A stretch of 64,000 bases of DNA, from contig NZ_PJRP01000016.1 of NCBI RefSeq assembly GCF_002858765.1, forward strand, positions 115,202 to 179,201, given 5' to 3'. Positions 24,211-32,846 of this stretch are shown here, piece by piece. Below the pieces are notes generated by a model, which saw only the letters and a program-made list of their open reading frames with translations, ran no database searches and had not been told where the DNA came from. Position 1 is the first letter of the stretch; each line of letters begins with the position of its first letter. Both the position numbers and the translations under genes were made by a program. The stretch is from Cupriavidus pauculus. Lineage in GTDB: Bacteria; Pseudomonadota; Gammaproteobacteria; Burkholderiales; Burkholderiaceae.

Positions 24211-24797
24211 GCCGGATCCTGCGGGTGGCGTGGCCCGTCATGCTCGACACGCTGGGCGTGCTGGTCTTTGCCGTGCTGATGGCGCTGAACGTGGACGTCC
24301 GCATCGCCACGCTGGCGGGCCTGGTCGTGGCACTGGCCGTGGTCGGCCGGGAAATTGCCCATCGGCGCCGCGTGGCGGTGCTGCAGTGGATCAGCCTGGC
24401 GTCGGTGGTGGTGTCGTCGATCGCCACGTGGGTCACGTCCGATCCGCGCTTCGTGATGGCCAAGCCGAGCATCCTGTTTCTGGTCATCGGCGTTGTCATG
24501 CTGCGCGGCGGCTGGATGAACCGCTACGTGCCGCCGGGCATCGCGCCGCGCGTACAGCCCGAGATGACGTTCTTCGGCTATGCCTGGGCGGTGCTGATGA
24601 TGGTGTCTGCCGCGCTGAACGCGGTGGTGGCGATCTGGCACCCGGCGTCGTGGCCGGCCTTTATCGCGATCTATCCGGCGGTGTCCAAGGGCGTGCTGTT
24701 CTGCGTGCAGTACGGCGTGGTGAAGGCCGCGCTGCGCCGGCGCCCGGCCCCGGCATCGAGCGACGAAGCCGCGCTGGACGGCCAGGCGGCGCTGTAG
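24207..24797 (+). CDS. YciB/IspZ-like inner-membrane protein
   Basis: The 196-residue protein has five or six hydrophobic segments covering most of its length and the central pattern DPRFVMAKPSILFLVIGVVM, matching the YciB (septation protein IspZ) consensus of an acidic residue, F, K-P and a long helix. YciB affects envelope synthesis and cell width in E. coli. Here it is a divergent copy translationally coupled (ATGA) to a carotenoid oxygenase, so a specialised role, perhaps with a membrane-bound apolar substrate, is possible. That is inference only. Confidence 0.75.
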   Translation: MSRILRVAWPVMLDTLGVLVFAVLMALNVDVRIATLAGLVVALAVVGREIAHRRRVAVLQWISLASVVVSSIATWVTSDPRFVMAKPSILFLVIGVVMLRGGWMNRYVPPGIAPRVQPEMTFFGYAWAVLMMVSAALNAVVAIWHPASWPAFIAIYPAVSKGVLFCVQYGVVKAALRRRPAPASSDEAALDGQAAL

Positions 24798-24834
24798 CCG
24801 CCAGATCCGCCAGATCCGCGACAGGCGCGGTAGC

Positions 24835-25557
24835 ATGGAACCCCTTGATCCACGGCAGCAGCTTGGCATGTCCCAGGAATTCACGGCGGCCCGTCCGCCC
24901 CGGCCCGGCAAGACGCCCACCGGCGCGGCCACCAAGCCCGAAGGCCAGTGGCACCACGGCGACCTGCGCGCGTCGCTGATCGCCTGGGGCCTGCATCTGA
25001 TCGATACCGAAGGCGTTGCCGCCATGAGCATGCGCACGGCGGCCAGGCTGGCCGGGGTGTCGGCCGGCGCGCCATCGCACCACTTTCAGGACCGCAACGG
25101 CCTGCTGGCGGCAATCGCCGCGCAGGCGTTCCGCGAACTCAAGCACTTCAAAAGCGAGCGCGCCGCGCGGCTGCCCAACATCACCCCGGCCGACCGCCTG
25201 CGCGGACTGCTGGTGGGCTATGCGGAATTCGCCCATCGCTATCCGGCACGCTTTCACCTGATGTTCGGCCCCGGCGTGGAGCGCCGCAGCGAGTACCCCG
25301 AGCTGACACAGGCCGCCGGCGATTCGTTCTCGCGCGTCCGCGAAGCCGTGACCGCGTGCCTGGACGGCAGGGCGCCCACGCACCTGTCCGAAGACCAACT
25401 GGCCTTCGCGGTCTGGATCGCCGCCCACGGGCTGGCCACGGCAACCGCCAGCAACGCGCGCATCTCGGCGGTATCGGCGGAACCGCTCGATATCGACCAG
25501 ATGGCCAACGTGGTGGCGGAGTTCTGTTTGCAGGCGTTAAGGGCGTGCACCGGCTGA
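24835..25557 (+). CDS. TetR/AcrR-family regulator with WHG-type ligand domain
   Basis: The 240-residue protein has a disordered Pro-rich N-terminus, then the TetR helix-turn-helix at about 40-90: GDLRASLIAWGLHLIDTEGV, MSMRTAARLAGVSAGAPSHH and FQDRNGLLAAIAAQAF. The C-terminal domain has RFHLMFGPGVE and AFAVWIAAHGLA, fitting the WHG (PF13305-like) ligand domain. A second ATG at 24868 is equally plausible as start. It lies 37 bp after the YciB-like gene on the same strand and may be part of that unit. It converges on katG. Target unknown. Confidence 0.88.
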   Translation: MEPLDPRQQLGMSQEFTAARPPRPGKTPTGAATKPEGQWHHGDLRASLIAWGLHLIDTEGVAAMSMRTAARLAGVSAGAPSHHFQDRNGLLAAIAAQAFRELKHFKSERAARLPNITPADRLRGLLVGYAEFAHRYPARFHLMFGPGVERRSEYPELTQAAGDSFSRVREAVTACLDGRAPTHLSEDQLAFAVWIAAHGLATATASNARISAVSAEPLDIDQMANVVAEFCLQALRACTG

Positions 25558-25583
25558 GCCCCCGGCGGGCAAGGCAAATAGAA

Positions 25584-25613
25584 AAGGGCGCCGATACCCA
25601 CATCGGCGCCCTT
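25584..25613 (-). terminator. Rho-independent terminator after katG (bidirectional in principle)
   Basis: AAGGGCGCCGAT (25584-25595) pairs perfectly with ATCGGCGCCCTT (25602-25613) around a six-base loop. On the minus strand the stem is followed by UUCU. It lies 27 bp beyond the katG stop and 26 bp after the TetR stop, between convergent genes. Confidence 0.8.
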
Positions 25614-25640
25614 GATGCTACGGCGTGCCTCGGCGCTACA

Positions 25641-27896
25641 TCACTTGCGCAGGTCGAAGCGGTCCAGGTCCATCACCTTGGCCCAGGCGGCGACAAAGTC
25701 CGTGTAGAACCTGTCGGCGCCGTCGGCACTGGCGTACACCTCTGACAGCGCACGCAGTTGCGCGTGCGAGCCGAACACCAGGTCGACGCGCGAGCCCGTC
25801 CACTTGACCGCGCCGGTCTTTCGATCGGCACCCTCGAACACGTCGCGCGACAGCGGCGTCCACTCCAGGCTCATGTCGAGCAGGTTGCGGAAGAAGTCGT
25901 TGCTCAGCGTCTCGGGCCGGTCCGTCAGCACCCCGTGCGCATCCTTGCCGGCATGCACGTTCAGCACGCGCAGGCCGCCAATCAGCACCGTCATCTCGGG
26001 CGCGGTCAGCGTCAGCAACTGTGCCTTGTCGATCATCATGTGCTCGGCCGGCACGCGCACGCGCGGGTTGATGTAGTTGCGGAACGCGTCGGCGGTCTGC
26101 TCCATGGCGTCCATCGACTTCACGTCGGTCTGGTCCTGCGACGCATCCATGCGGCCCGGCGAGAACGGCACGGTCAGCGTCTTGCCGGCCTTCTCGGCAG
26201 CCTTTTCGATGGCGGCGCCACCCGCCAGCACGATCAGGTCGGCCAGCGACACCTTCTTGCCGCCCGATGCCGCACCATTGAACTCCTTCTGGATGCCTTC
26301 CAGCTTTGACAGCACCTTGCCAAGCTGGTCGGGCTCGTTGATCGCCCAGTCCTTCTGCGGGGTCAGGCGAATACGCGCACCGTTGGCGCCGCCGCGCTTG
26401 TCAGAGCCGCGGAACGTCGAGGCCGCCGCCCACGCCGTTTTCACAAGCTCCGCAACCGACAGCCCCGACGCCAGCACCTTCTGCTTGAGCGCCGCGATGT
26501 CCTTGTCGTCCACCAGCGGATGGTCTGCCTTCGGGATCGGGTCTTGCCAGAGCAGTTCCTCGGTCGGTACTTCAGGGCCCAGGTAGCGCACCACGGGGCC
26601 CATGTCGCGGTGGGTCAGCTTGAACCAGGCGCGGGCGAAGGCATCGGCAAAGGCCTTGGGATCGTCCTTGAAGCGGCGCGAGATCTTCTCGTAGATCGGA
26701 TCGAAGCGCAGCGACAGGTCGGTGGTCAGCATGGTCGGCTTGAGCTTCTTCGACGGATCGTGCGCGTGCGGCACCGTCTCGGGTGCATCCTTGGCCACCC
26801 ACTGGTTGGCGCCAGCCGGGCTCTTGGTCAACTCGTATTCAAAGTTGAACAGGTTTTCCCAGAAGCCCTGGCCCCATTGGGTGGGCGTGCTGCTCCACGT
26901 CACTTCCAGGCCGCTGGTGATGGTGTCGGCGCCCTTGCCGGTGCCGTACTTGTTCTGCCAGCCCAGGCCCTGCAGCTCCACCGCGGCGGCTTCGGGTTCC
27001 GGTCCCACGTTGCTGGCCGGGCCGGCGCCGTGTGTCTTGCCGAAGGTGTGGCCGCCGGCAATCAGCGCCACGGTTTCCTCGTCGTCCATGGCCATGCGGC
27101 CGAACGTGTCGCGGATGTCGTAGGCGGCGGCCAGCGGATCGGGATTGCCGTCCGGGCCTTCCGGATTCACGTAGATCAGGCCCATCTGCACGGCGCCCAG
27201 CGGATTTTCCAGATTGCGGCCGGGGTCGGTACGGCTGACTTCCTCGCCGTGCTTTTCGACGTCGGCCACCAGCACGCCGCCATCGTCCTGCCTGCCCGCC
27301 GCGCCCTTGCCGTAGCGGACATCGCCGCCGAGCCAGGTCTTTTCATTGCCCCAGTAGACGTCCTGGTCCGGTTCCCAGGTGTCTTCGCGGCCCGCGCCAA
27401 AGCCGAAGGTCTTGAAGCCCATGGTTTCCAGCGCAACGTTGCCGGCCAGGATCATCAGGTCGGCCCAGGAAATCTTCTGGCCGTACTTCTGCTTGACGGG
27501 CCATAGCAGCCGGCGCGCCTTGTCCAGGCTGACGTTGTCGGGCCAGCTGTTGAGCGGCGCAAAGCGCTGCTGGCCGCGTCCACCGCCCCCACGGCCGTCG
27601 CCGATGCGGTAGGTGCCGGCGCTGTGCCAGGCCATGCGGATGAACAGCGGGCCGTAGTGGCCAAAGTCGGCGGGCCACCAGTCTTGCGAATCGGTCATCA
27701 CCTTCGCCAGATCCTGCTTCAGCGCGGCGTAGTCGAGGCTCTTGAAGGCCGCGGCGTAGTCGAATCCCTTGTCCAGCGGGTTGGATTTGTCCGAATGCTG
27801 GGCCAGCAATTCGAGCCGCAGCTGTTTCGGCCACCAGTCCGCATTGGTCGTGCCGCCGCCGGCGGCATGGTTGAAGGGACACTTTTCGTTAGACAT
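25641..27896 (-). CDS. katG: Catalase-peroxidase KatG
   Basis: The 751-residue haem enzyme removes hydrogen peroxide by catalase and peroxidase reactions. The distal site IRMAWHSAGTYR has Arg87, Trp90 and His91; the proximal motif GGHTFGKTHG follows, and a second degenerate peroxidase domain (about 440-745) completes the bipartite structure. Length is normal for proteobacterial KatG. The start at 27896 is preceded by AAAGGAGAGAGC; the frame is open to 27989 but without a ribosome site. A possible OxyR site lies about 150-185 bp upstream (28045-28081). Confidence 0.97.
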   Translation of the reverse strand: MSNEKCPFNHAAGGGTTNADWWPKQLRLELLAQHSDKSNPLDKGFDYAAAFKSLDYAALKQDLAKVMTDSQDWWPADFGHYGPLFIRMAWHSAGTYRIGDGRGGGGRGQQRFAPLNSWPDNVSLDKARRLLWPVKQKYGQKISWADLMILAGNVALETMGFKTFGFGAGREDTWEPDQDVYWGNEKTWLGGDVRYGKGAAGRQDDGGVLVADVEKHGEEVSRTDPGRNLENPLGAVQMGLIYVNPEGPDGNPDPLAAAYDIRDTFGRMAMDDEETVALIAGGHTFGKTHGAGPASNVGPEPEAAAVELQGLGWQNKYGTGKGADTITSGLEVTWSSTPTQWGQGFWENLFNFEYELTKSPAGANQWVAKDAPETVPHAHDPSKKLKPTMLTTDLSLRFDPIYEKISRRFKDDPKAFADAFARAWFKLTHRDMGPVVRYLGPEVPTEELLWQDPIPKADHPLVDDKDIAALKQKVLASGLSVAELVKTAWAAASTFRGSDKRGGANGARIRLTPQKDWAINEPDQLGKVLSKLEGIQKEFNGAASGGKKVSLADLIVLAGGAAIEKAAEKAGKTLTVPFSPGRMDASQDQTDVKSMDAMEQTADAFRNYINPRVRVPAEHMMIDKAQLLTLTAPEMTVLIGGLRVLNVHAGKDAHGVLTDRPETLSNDFFRNLLDMSLEWTPLSRDVFEGADRKTGAVKWTGSRVDLVFGSHAQLRALSEVYASADGADRFYTDFVAAWAKVMDLDRFDLRK

Positions 27897-28044
27897 GCTC
27901 TCTCCTTTGGGGGATCCAAACGGTAGTTCTAGTCTGTCTTCACGCGTCAACACTTCCACGAGGCTCTGCCTCGGCAGATCCTGTCGCACGAGAAATATAG
28001 GCGAGAGCGCATGTCAACAACATGAGAGGTTTGCAATCGGCGCG

Positions 28045-28081
28045 ATAGAACATCGCTATGGCATCGCGCTGAGATCGCCAT
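28045..28081. promoter_or_regulatory. Possible OxyR binding site between katG and the YbaK-like gene
   Basis: ATAG (28045-28048), seven bases, then CTAT (28056-28059) exactly match one half of the OxyR consensus ATAG-N7-CTAT. A second half-site would begin 7 bp later and is degenerate (GAGATCG flanked by CGCT and CCAT). It lies in the 298-bp divergent region. Control of katG by OxyR is common in beta-proteobacteria. Confidence 0.45.
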
Positions 28082-28194
28082 CTCATCCGCGCCATGGCGG
28101 TAGGGGTTAGCACCGACCATTTGCCGCGCGGCGCGTGACCTATAGTTCCGGTACTCCAGACCACTGCGGCGCATGACGCCGGGAGGCTGCAATC

Positions 28195-28656
28195 ATGACC
28201 ATGGCGACAAAGCTGGCGCGATGCCTGAGCAGGACGGAGAGCCGGTTCGAGACCGTGCGCCGTCCCGGACAGCCTGGGGCGCCGGCCCCCAGCATCCCCG
28301 CCGACCGGCTGGCCCGCACGGTGCTGCTCGAGGACGACAAGGGCTACCTTGCCGCCGTGATCCCGGCCAGCCATCACCTGAAACTGGCCGAACTACGCGA
28401 GCAGACCGGCCGCAAGCTGGCCTACGCGCATGCAGACGGCGTGCGCGAGGTGTTCCGCGACTGCGACCTGCAAGCGCTGCCGCCGGTGGGCATGGCCTAT
28501 GGCACGCTGACCTGGATCGACGACTGCCTGCTGACCCACGACGACGTCTACTTCGAGGCCGGCGACCGCGAAGCACTGGTCCATATGAACGTCGACGATT
28601 TCACGCAGCTGATGACCGAGGCTCACCGCGGCCATTTCGCGCACCGGGTGATGTAG
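28195..28656 (+). CDS. YbaK/aminoacyl-tRNA deacylase-domain protein
   Basis: The 153-residue protein resembles the YbaK/ProXp editing-domain family: ARTVLLEDDKGYLAAVIPAS (about residues 40-59), then LKLAELREQTGRKLAYAHAD and LQALPPVGMAYGTLTWIDD. The conserved Lys that positions the 3' end of tRNA in YbaK would correspond to a charged residue around VIPASHHLKL, but I cannot align it firmly. Such single-domain proteins hydrolyse mischarged tRNAs or act as stress-related binding proteins. Two ATGs (28195, 28201) share the GGGAGGC ribosome site. Divergent from katG across a possible OxyR site. Confidence 0.75.
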   Translation: MTMATKLARCLSRTESRFETVRRPGQPGAPAPSIPADRLARTVLLEDDKGYLAAVIPASHHLKLAELREQTGRKLAYAHADGVREVFRDCDLQALPPVGMAYGTLTWIDDCLLTHDDVYFEAGDREALVHMNVDDFTQLMTEAHRGHFAHRVM

Positions 28657-28746
28657 GCAGGGCACGCATCCCCCCCTCGCAGTCGAACACGTGACGCACT
28701 GGGCGCCTGCCGGAGCCAATGGGGCCCGGCCGGGCGCGCGCGTGCG

Positions 28747-29388
28747 CTAGAACGCGAGGGTCAGGACGGCGATCACCACCTGGTCGTGGGACGCCGGATT
28801 GAACCAGTAGAGGCCACCTGTGACCTTGCCGACCGTGACCTGCAGCAGGCCACCGCGCTGGAATTCGCGGTCGCCGCCGTAGATCCGCGTCCGCTGGGCA
28901 ACCAGACCCACCCGCAGCCATTGGACGGGCCGGAATCCGAGTTCGCTCCATGCGTACGTGTAGGGCGTCGTGGTGCCGGTTCCGGGCAGGTACTCGGCTT
29001 CGATGTAGTAGTCGAACTTGCTTACCGCCAGGCTGGCTTCCACCCCGGCGATGGGTCCGTGCGCGCTGCCCACCACGACGCCGACGATGGGCGTGACCTT
29101 GTACTGGAAAGTCTCCCCACCCGAAAACGACCAGCCGACAAAGCCCGACTGGGCATGCATGGCCTCGTAGTTGACGCGCGCTTCAAGATGCAGTTGGCCA
29201 TGGTCGGCCGCGAAGATGCCCGATCCGTAGCTGTCTTCGTGACGCGGCATGTTCCAGTAGCCGGTGGCCAGGAAACTCCAGGCGGGCGGGGGGGCGTCGG
29301 CGGGGGCCGGCGGGGTGACGGCAACCTCCTGGGCCTGGACGCCCTGCGAGGCCAGCCAGATCGCGACTGCCACCAGGGGCGCGCGCAC
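28747..29388 (-). CDS. Secreted beta-barrel-like outer-membrane protein, unknown
   Basis: The 213-residue protein has a signal peptide (hydrophobic core VAVAIWLAS, cleavage after VQA), a Pro-rich linker, and then alternating-residue strands: LHLEARVNYEAM, FVGWSFSGGETFQYKVTPIV and KFDYYIEAEYLPG. It ends in VVIAVLTLAF with a terminal aromatic residue, typical of outer-membrane barrels with about eight strands. It starts 1 bp downstream of the stop of the VIT-type membrane protein, so the two are one unit. Family not recognised. Confidence 0.6.
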   Translation of the reverse strand: MRAPLVAVAIWLASQGVQAQEVAVTPPAPADAPPPAWSFLATGYWNMPRHEDSYGSGIFAADHGQLHLEARVNYEAMHAQSGFVGWSFSGGETFQYKVTPIVGVVVGSAHGPIAGVEASLAVSKFDYYIEAEYLPGTGTTTPYTYAWSELGFRPVQWLRVGLVAQRTRIYGGDREFQRGGLLQVTVGKVTGGLYWFNPASHDQVVIAVLTLAF

Positions 29389-29389
29389 G

Positions 29390-30067
29390 TCAGCCTCCCA
29401 GCGCGATGACGGCCATGGTGACGGCCACGCCGAGCGCCATCATCCAGAACCCGGCGCGCCATGGATTGATGCCGCCGTAGTGCCCCAGCGCCGCCCCGCC
29501 CACGAACAGCATGACCAGCGTCAGCGCCCTGGACACCACCAGGGCCGTGGGCACGTCGTGCAGCAGCACGAATGGCAGCGCGACGGGAAACGTCGACAGC
29601 ACCACGATGAAGAAGATCCGGATCGCGGCAAGGAAGTCGCCCCCATGCAGCGTCGGGCGGGCGGGTACCGTGGCGCCGGAAACCAGGCGCAGCCGCACGG
29701 GTTCCAGATCCTCGTTGGCGATGTGGGGGTTCATGGCGGGCGGCAGTGCGTCGCGGATCGCCGCGATGCCCGACGCCGCGTCGCCATGCTTGGCCGTCGA
29801 CGCAAGCTTCTGCAGCATGCCGCGCCCGGCCAGCGTCCGCACCAGATACATGATCGCGTCGACGAGCCCCCAGGCGAGATTGCAGCCCAGGGCGGTGCGC
29901 AGCATGGTCTGGCCGGCATCCGCCCCGGCCGTGGCGGACGACACCGCGCCCACGAACGTCAGCGCCATGTACAGCCCGAAACACATCTCGGATACGCGAT
30001 CCACCACGTCAAGGGCCGGGGCACGATCCTGGACGCTATCGCTGTGCGACGGATTGATGGCCGACAT
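29390..30067 (-). CDS. VIT1/CCC1-like small integral membrane protein
   Basis: The 225-residue protein has a first helix VVDRVSEMCFGLYMALTFVG that resembles the D-x-x-S-E-x-x-x-G pattern of VIT/CCC1 iron or manganese transporters, a cytoplasmic middle region (about 75-140) and three more hydrophobic segments near the C-terminus. It is shorter and more divergent than true VIT proteins, so metal transport is only a possibility. The start at 30067 has GGGAGGAACC upstream. It is followed after 1 bp by a gene for an outer-membrane barrel-like protein. Confidence 0.6.
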   Translation of the reverse strand: MSAINPSHSDSVQDRAPALDVVDRVSEMCFGLYMALTFVGAVSSATAGADAGQTMLRTALGCNLAWGLVDAIMYLVRTLAGRGMLQKLASTAKHGDAASGIAAIRDALPPAMNPHIANEDLEPVRLRLVSGATVPARPTLHGGDFLAAIRIFFIVVLSTFPVALPFVLLHDVPTALVVSRALTLVMLFVGGAALGHYGGINPWRAGFWMMALGVAVTMAVIALGG

Positions 30068-30413
30068 GCAGGTTCCTCCCCGTGCGCCAGCAAATGGTCT
30101 GGTCAAGGTAGGCCGATCCGTGCGGCGCTGCCATTGGACCAACGGCCTATCGTGGTGCGGGAGCGTCGTCGGGAATGGGGGGCGGCGGGGGCGAAGTCTG
30201 GCCGCTTAGGGCTGGAAGACCGTAGATTCTGCCGGTGTGAGTCGCTTCAAACTGGGCGAGCGCGTGAATTCGCCCCTTTCCGACGCATGAACCAGGCGGC
30301 GGCGTCGTCGCCGCCAGGAGCCGTCCCGCAGGACGGCTCCCTTTGCTGGCGCGCCATGGCTTGCGCGTAGTTTCGTGCGCGTGGCAGATGCCGCCTTGCG
30401 GCGGCTCGCCTCG
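30068..30413. other. Intergenic stretch with GC-rich hairpins
   Basis: This gap between two minus-strand genes holds GGAGCCGTCC (30316-30325) paired with GGACGGCTCC (30330-30339) and a shorter GGCGGCG/CGCCGCC stem just before it. The first stem, about 75-100 bp past the lipoprotein hydrolase stop, is a plausible transcription stop although no U-run follows on that strand. No convincing gene is visible. Confidence 0.5.
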
Positions 30414-31901
30414 CTACTGGCAGCTTGTGCCAGGTGCGGCGGCAATCACCAGCCGCAGGTTCTTCGTCAAGGCGTCGTCGTCGGCGCCCACCGTATTGTT
30501 GGTGAACGTGCAGCCGTACTTGGCATTGGCCACCACCGCCGGCGTCAGCACATCGTCGCCGGCGGGCCGGGTACCGGTCTGCTCCCACGCCACCATGTCG
30601 TCGAAGGCCTTGGTCTGCTCCGCCACCGTGAAGTCGCAATGCGCTATGCCGCGGATCGCGCGTTGCACCAGCCAGGACGCGGTACCGTTCGCATCGGCGC
30701 GGCGCTTGTAGATCTGCTCCATGCTGAACGGCACGTACATGTCGCCCAGCGTATGCAGCGTCAGCACCGGCACGCCGATCTTCGCGGCGTTCTGCGGAAT
30801 CCAGCGCAGGCCGTCGCGGCGCAGGCGGTTCGCATCGGTCACCGCATGCACGCGGAAGATCGACGCATTGAACGCCTGTTCTTCGGCGGACTGGGCCGGG
30901 TCATTGTCGAACTGGTAGAGCAGGGCGGTGGTATCCACCACGTTCTGGGTCAGGATGCCATTGACCGTGCCGTCCGAGCCGAACGTGCCCCACACCGCGT
31001 CCTGGTAGGCCTTCGACGCCGGGCTTTGCCCGAAGCCCAGCTCGAACAGCGGACGCTCGCCACCGGTCAGGTTTTTGACGACGGCCTTGAGCTTGTCGCC
31101 CGCGGCGGTCGTGGCCGATGGGTAGGTGGTGAACAACGCCGACATCAGCGGCGTCACGATCTGCGCCCAGTTCGCGACCGGCCACGACGTGGCGGGCATG
31201 CCGGCCAACTGCTGCGCGGCGGTCTGATAGCCACCGAAGTAATTGAACAGTTCGGTGTCGCCCAGCACGCCGCACATCGGCACCGAGCCGTGGTACGACA
31301 CCTTGTGCACGGCCGTCTGGATATTCTCGGCATCCACGGCGGCGGCCGCGATGTGGCCGCCCATCGAATGGCCAACGATGTACGTGCGCGTGGGCGCGGT
31401 CAGCGTGCGGCCGTTCTGCTTGGCAATGTCGGTGAACGCCAGCGCCAGCGCGTTGGTGTCCTCCACGCCGGCGCGCACGTCGTAATAGTTGGTGGAATAC
31501 GTGGAAGCGGCCCAGGCGTAGCCGGCGTCCAGCAGATGCCGGCGGATGGCCGGAATGGTGATGGCGAGCGCGGAGCCCATCCCCGCATAGCCATGCGCGT
31601 ACATCACGAGCTTGCCATTCCAGGCCGCTGGCACTTCTACGACATAACCGGCCTTGCTGAGCACACCGGACCAGCGGTCAGAGGCGGGCGCGCCGGCCAG
31701 CGGCGCCAGTTTGGCAGCCAGCGCGGCGGTGTCGACGGTGTAGGTGCGGTCGTCCTGCGGGCGAACGTCCTCCGGTTGAACCGTCGGCGCAGCGGGAGTG
31801 GATGCGGTGGGGGTCGATCCGTTGTCGTCGCCGCCGCCACAGCCGTACAACAGCAAGCCGGCAGCAAGCGCCAGACCGGCGCTCTGGAATACGCGATGCA
31901 T
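30414..31901 (-). CDS. Secreted lipoprotein alpha/beta-hydrolase
   Basis: The 495-residue protein has a lipoprotein signal peptide with lipobox LLYGC (lipidated Cys about residue 21) followed by a Gly/Asp/Thr linker. The hydrolase core has NGKLVMYAHGYAGMGSALA (oxyanion region), the nucleophile elbow GHSMGG (about 176-181) and late candidates for the acid and base in HTLGDMYVP and IAHCDF. It is probably a cell-surface or periplasmic esterase/lipase with unknown substrate. CAGAGGAGACATC precedes the ATG. It is monocistronic. Confidence 0.8.
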   Translation of the reverse strand: MHRVFQSAGLALAAGLLLYGCGGGDDNGSTPTASTPAAPTVQPEDVRPQDDRTYTVDTAALAAKLAPLAGAPASDRWSGVLSKAGYVVEVPAAWNGKLVMYAHGYAGMGSALAITIPAIRRHLLDAGYAWAASTYSTNYYDVRAGVEDTNALALAFTDIAKQNGRTLTAPTRTYIVGHSMGGHIAAAAVDAENIQTAVHKVSYHGSVPMCGVLGDTELFNYFGGYQTAAQQLAGMPATSWPVANWAQIVTPLMSALFTTYPSATTAAGDKLKAVVKNLTGGERPLFELGFGQSPASKAYQDAVWGTFGSDGTVNGILTQNVVDTTALLYQFDNDPAQSAEEQAFNASIFRVHAVTDANRLRRDGLRWIPQNAAKIGVPVLTLHTLGDMYVPFSMEQIYKRRADANGTASWLVQRAIRGIAHCDFTVAEQTKAFDDMVAWEQTGTRPAGDDVLTPAVVANAKYGCTFTNNTVGADDDALTKNLRLVIAAAPGTSCQ

Positions 31902-32299
31902 GATGTCTCCTCTGTTTCGTTATCGTGAGTGTGGGAGTGCGTCGGCACGCGCCTTCAACAGCAGTCATCTTTTCAATGCAAATTCTTCCCCCGCGTGACA
32001 ACGCCCGGCCAATGTAACCGTGACGATACGTGACGCCAATATTCGTAGATATTCAAACGGGTGATTGACCGACCGGTTATGCACCGCAACATGCGGGTTT
32101 TCCATGGCGCCCTCCCGTTAATGTTGCCGCGATATTGACGTGGGATCGAATATGAGTAGGAGGGAGTTGCCACAACACCCCACTTCAAGCCCCCGGTATC
32201 CAATCGGAATCTGCTAAGCTCGCCGCGAACTTCAGGTGGGCAACTGATTATTTTTGCCCCTGATCGGTAATGCCGAAACCGGTATGGAGAAAATCATTC
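31902..32299. other. Intergenic region with lowered GC
   Basis: About 400 bp between divergent genes. The stretch 32030-32170 is clearly richer in A and T than its surroundings and contains the small inverted repeat AATAT/ATATT around 32039. No gene, terminator or clear promoter could be supported. Confidence 0.5.
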
Positions 32300-32728
32300 A
32301 TGAGCCCACAACAGTTATGGTTTCGCTCGACGCTGTTCGAGATCGAACCGGGCGAGGACAAGGAAACGAACCCCTATTGTTACGGGCGGCAATTCTCCCG
32401 CTGGCTGCACGATCGGCTTGCCACAGAAGGGCGGATGATTGAGGAAATTGTCCCGGAGGATTGGGGGTGGTGTCTGGTCGTTCAGAGAAAACCCTACCTG
32501 CTATGGGTCGGCTGCGGAAGCGTCCATGATTTCGACACGAAACAGTCGTCCGACGCTGTGCCTGTCGGCAGTGACGTTGTGTGGTCGTGCATGGTAGTGG
32601 CCGAGCAGTCGCTGTTCGGCAAGCTTCTCAGGGGAAACAATACGGTCTCAGGCGTGGACGCGTTATTCCGGCAAGTGAAACACATCGTCGAGCGCGACGC
32701 GTCCAACACGCTGGTATCCGAGCCGTAA
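32300..32728 (+). CDS. Hypothetical protein of about 142 residues
   Basis: The protein begins MSPQQLWFRSTLFEIEPGED and contains YGRQFSRWLHDRLATEG, then PEDWGWCLVVQRKPYLLWVG and a C-terminal helix DALFRQVKHIVERD. The pattern is protein-like, rich in Trp and soluble, and resembles conserved hypothetical proteins scattered in Burkholderia and Xanthomonas, but I cannot name a family. GGAG at 32286-32289 serves the start at 32300; an upstream ATG at 32270 has none. The lower GC here and the lack of partners hint at acquisition. Confidence 0.65.
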   Translation: MSPQQLWFRSTLFEIEPGEDKETNPYCYGRQFSRWLHDRLATEGRMIEEIVPEDWGWCLVVQRKPYLLWVGCGSVHDFDTKQSSDAVPVGSDVVWSCMVVAEQSLFGKLLRGNNTVSGVDALFRQVKHIVERDASNTLVSEP

Positions 32729-32846
32729 AATCATTCCCGCGGATTTCGGTGATTCGGGCCCTGACACCAGGATCAAAAATGGGAAGCCGCGGAAGGGTGT
32801 GCAGGGCGGGGCGTCGAATTTCATAAGACCCGACGCCGTGATTCGG

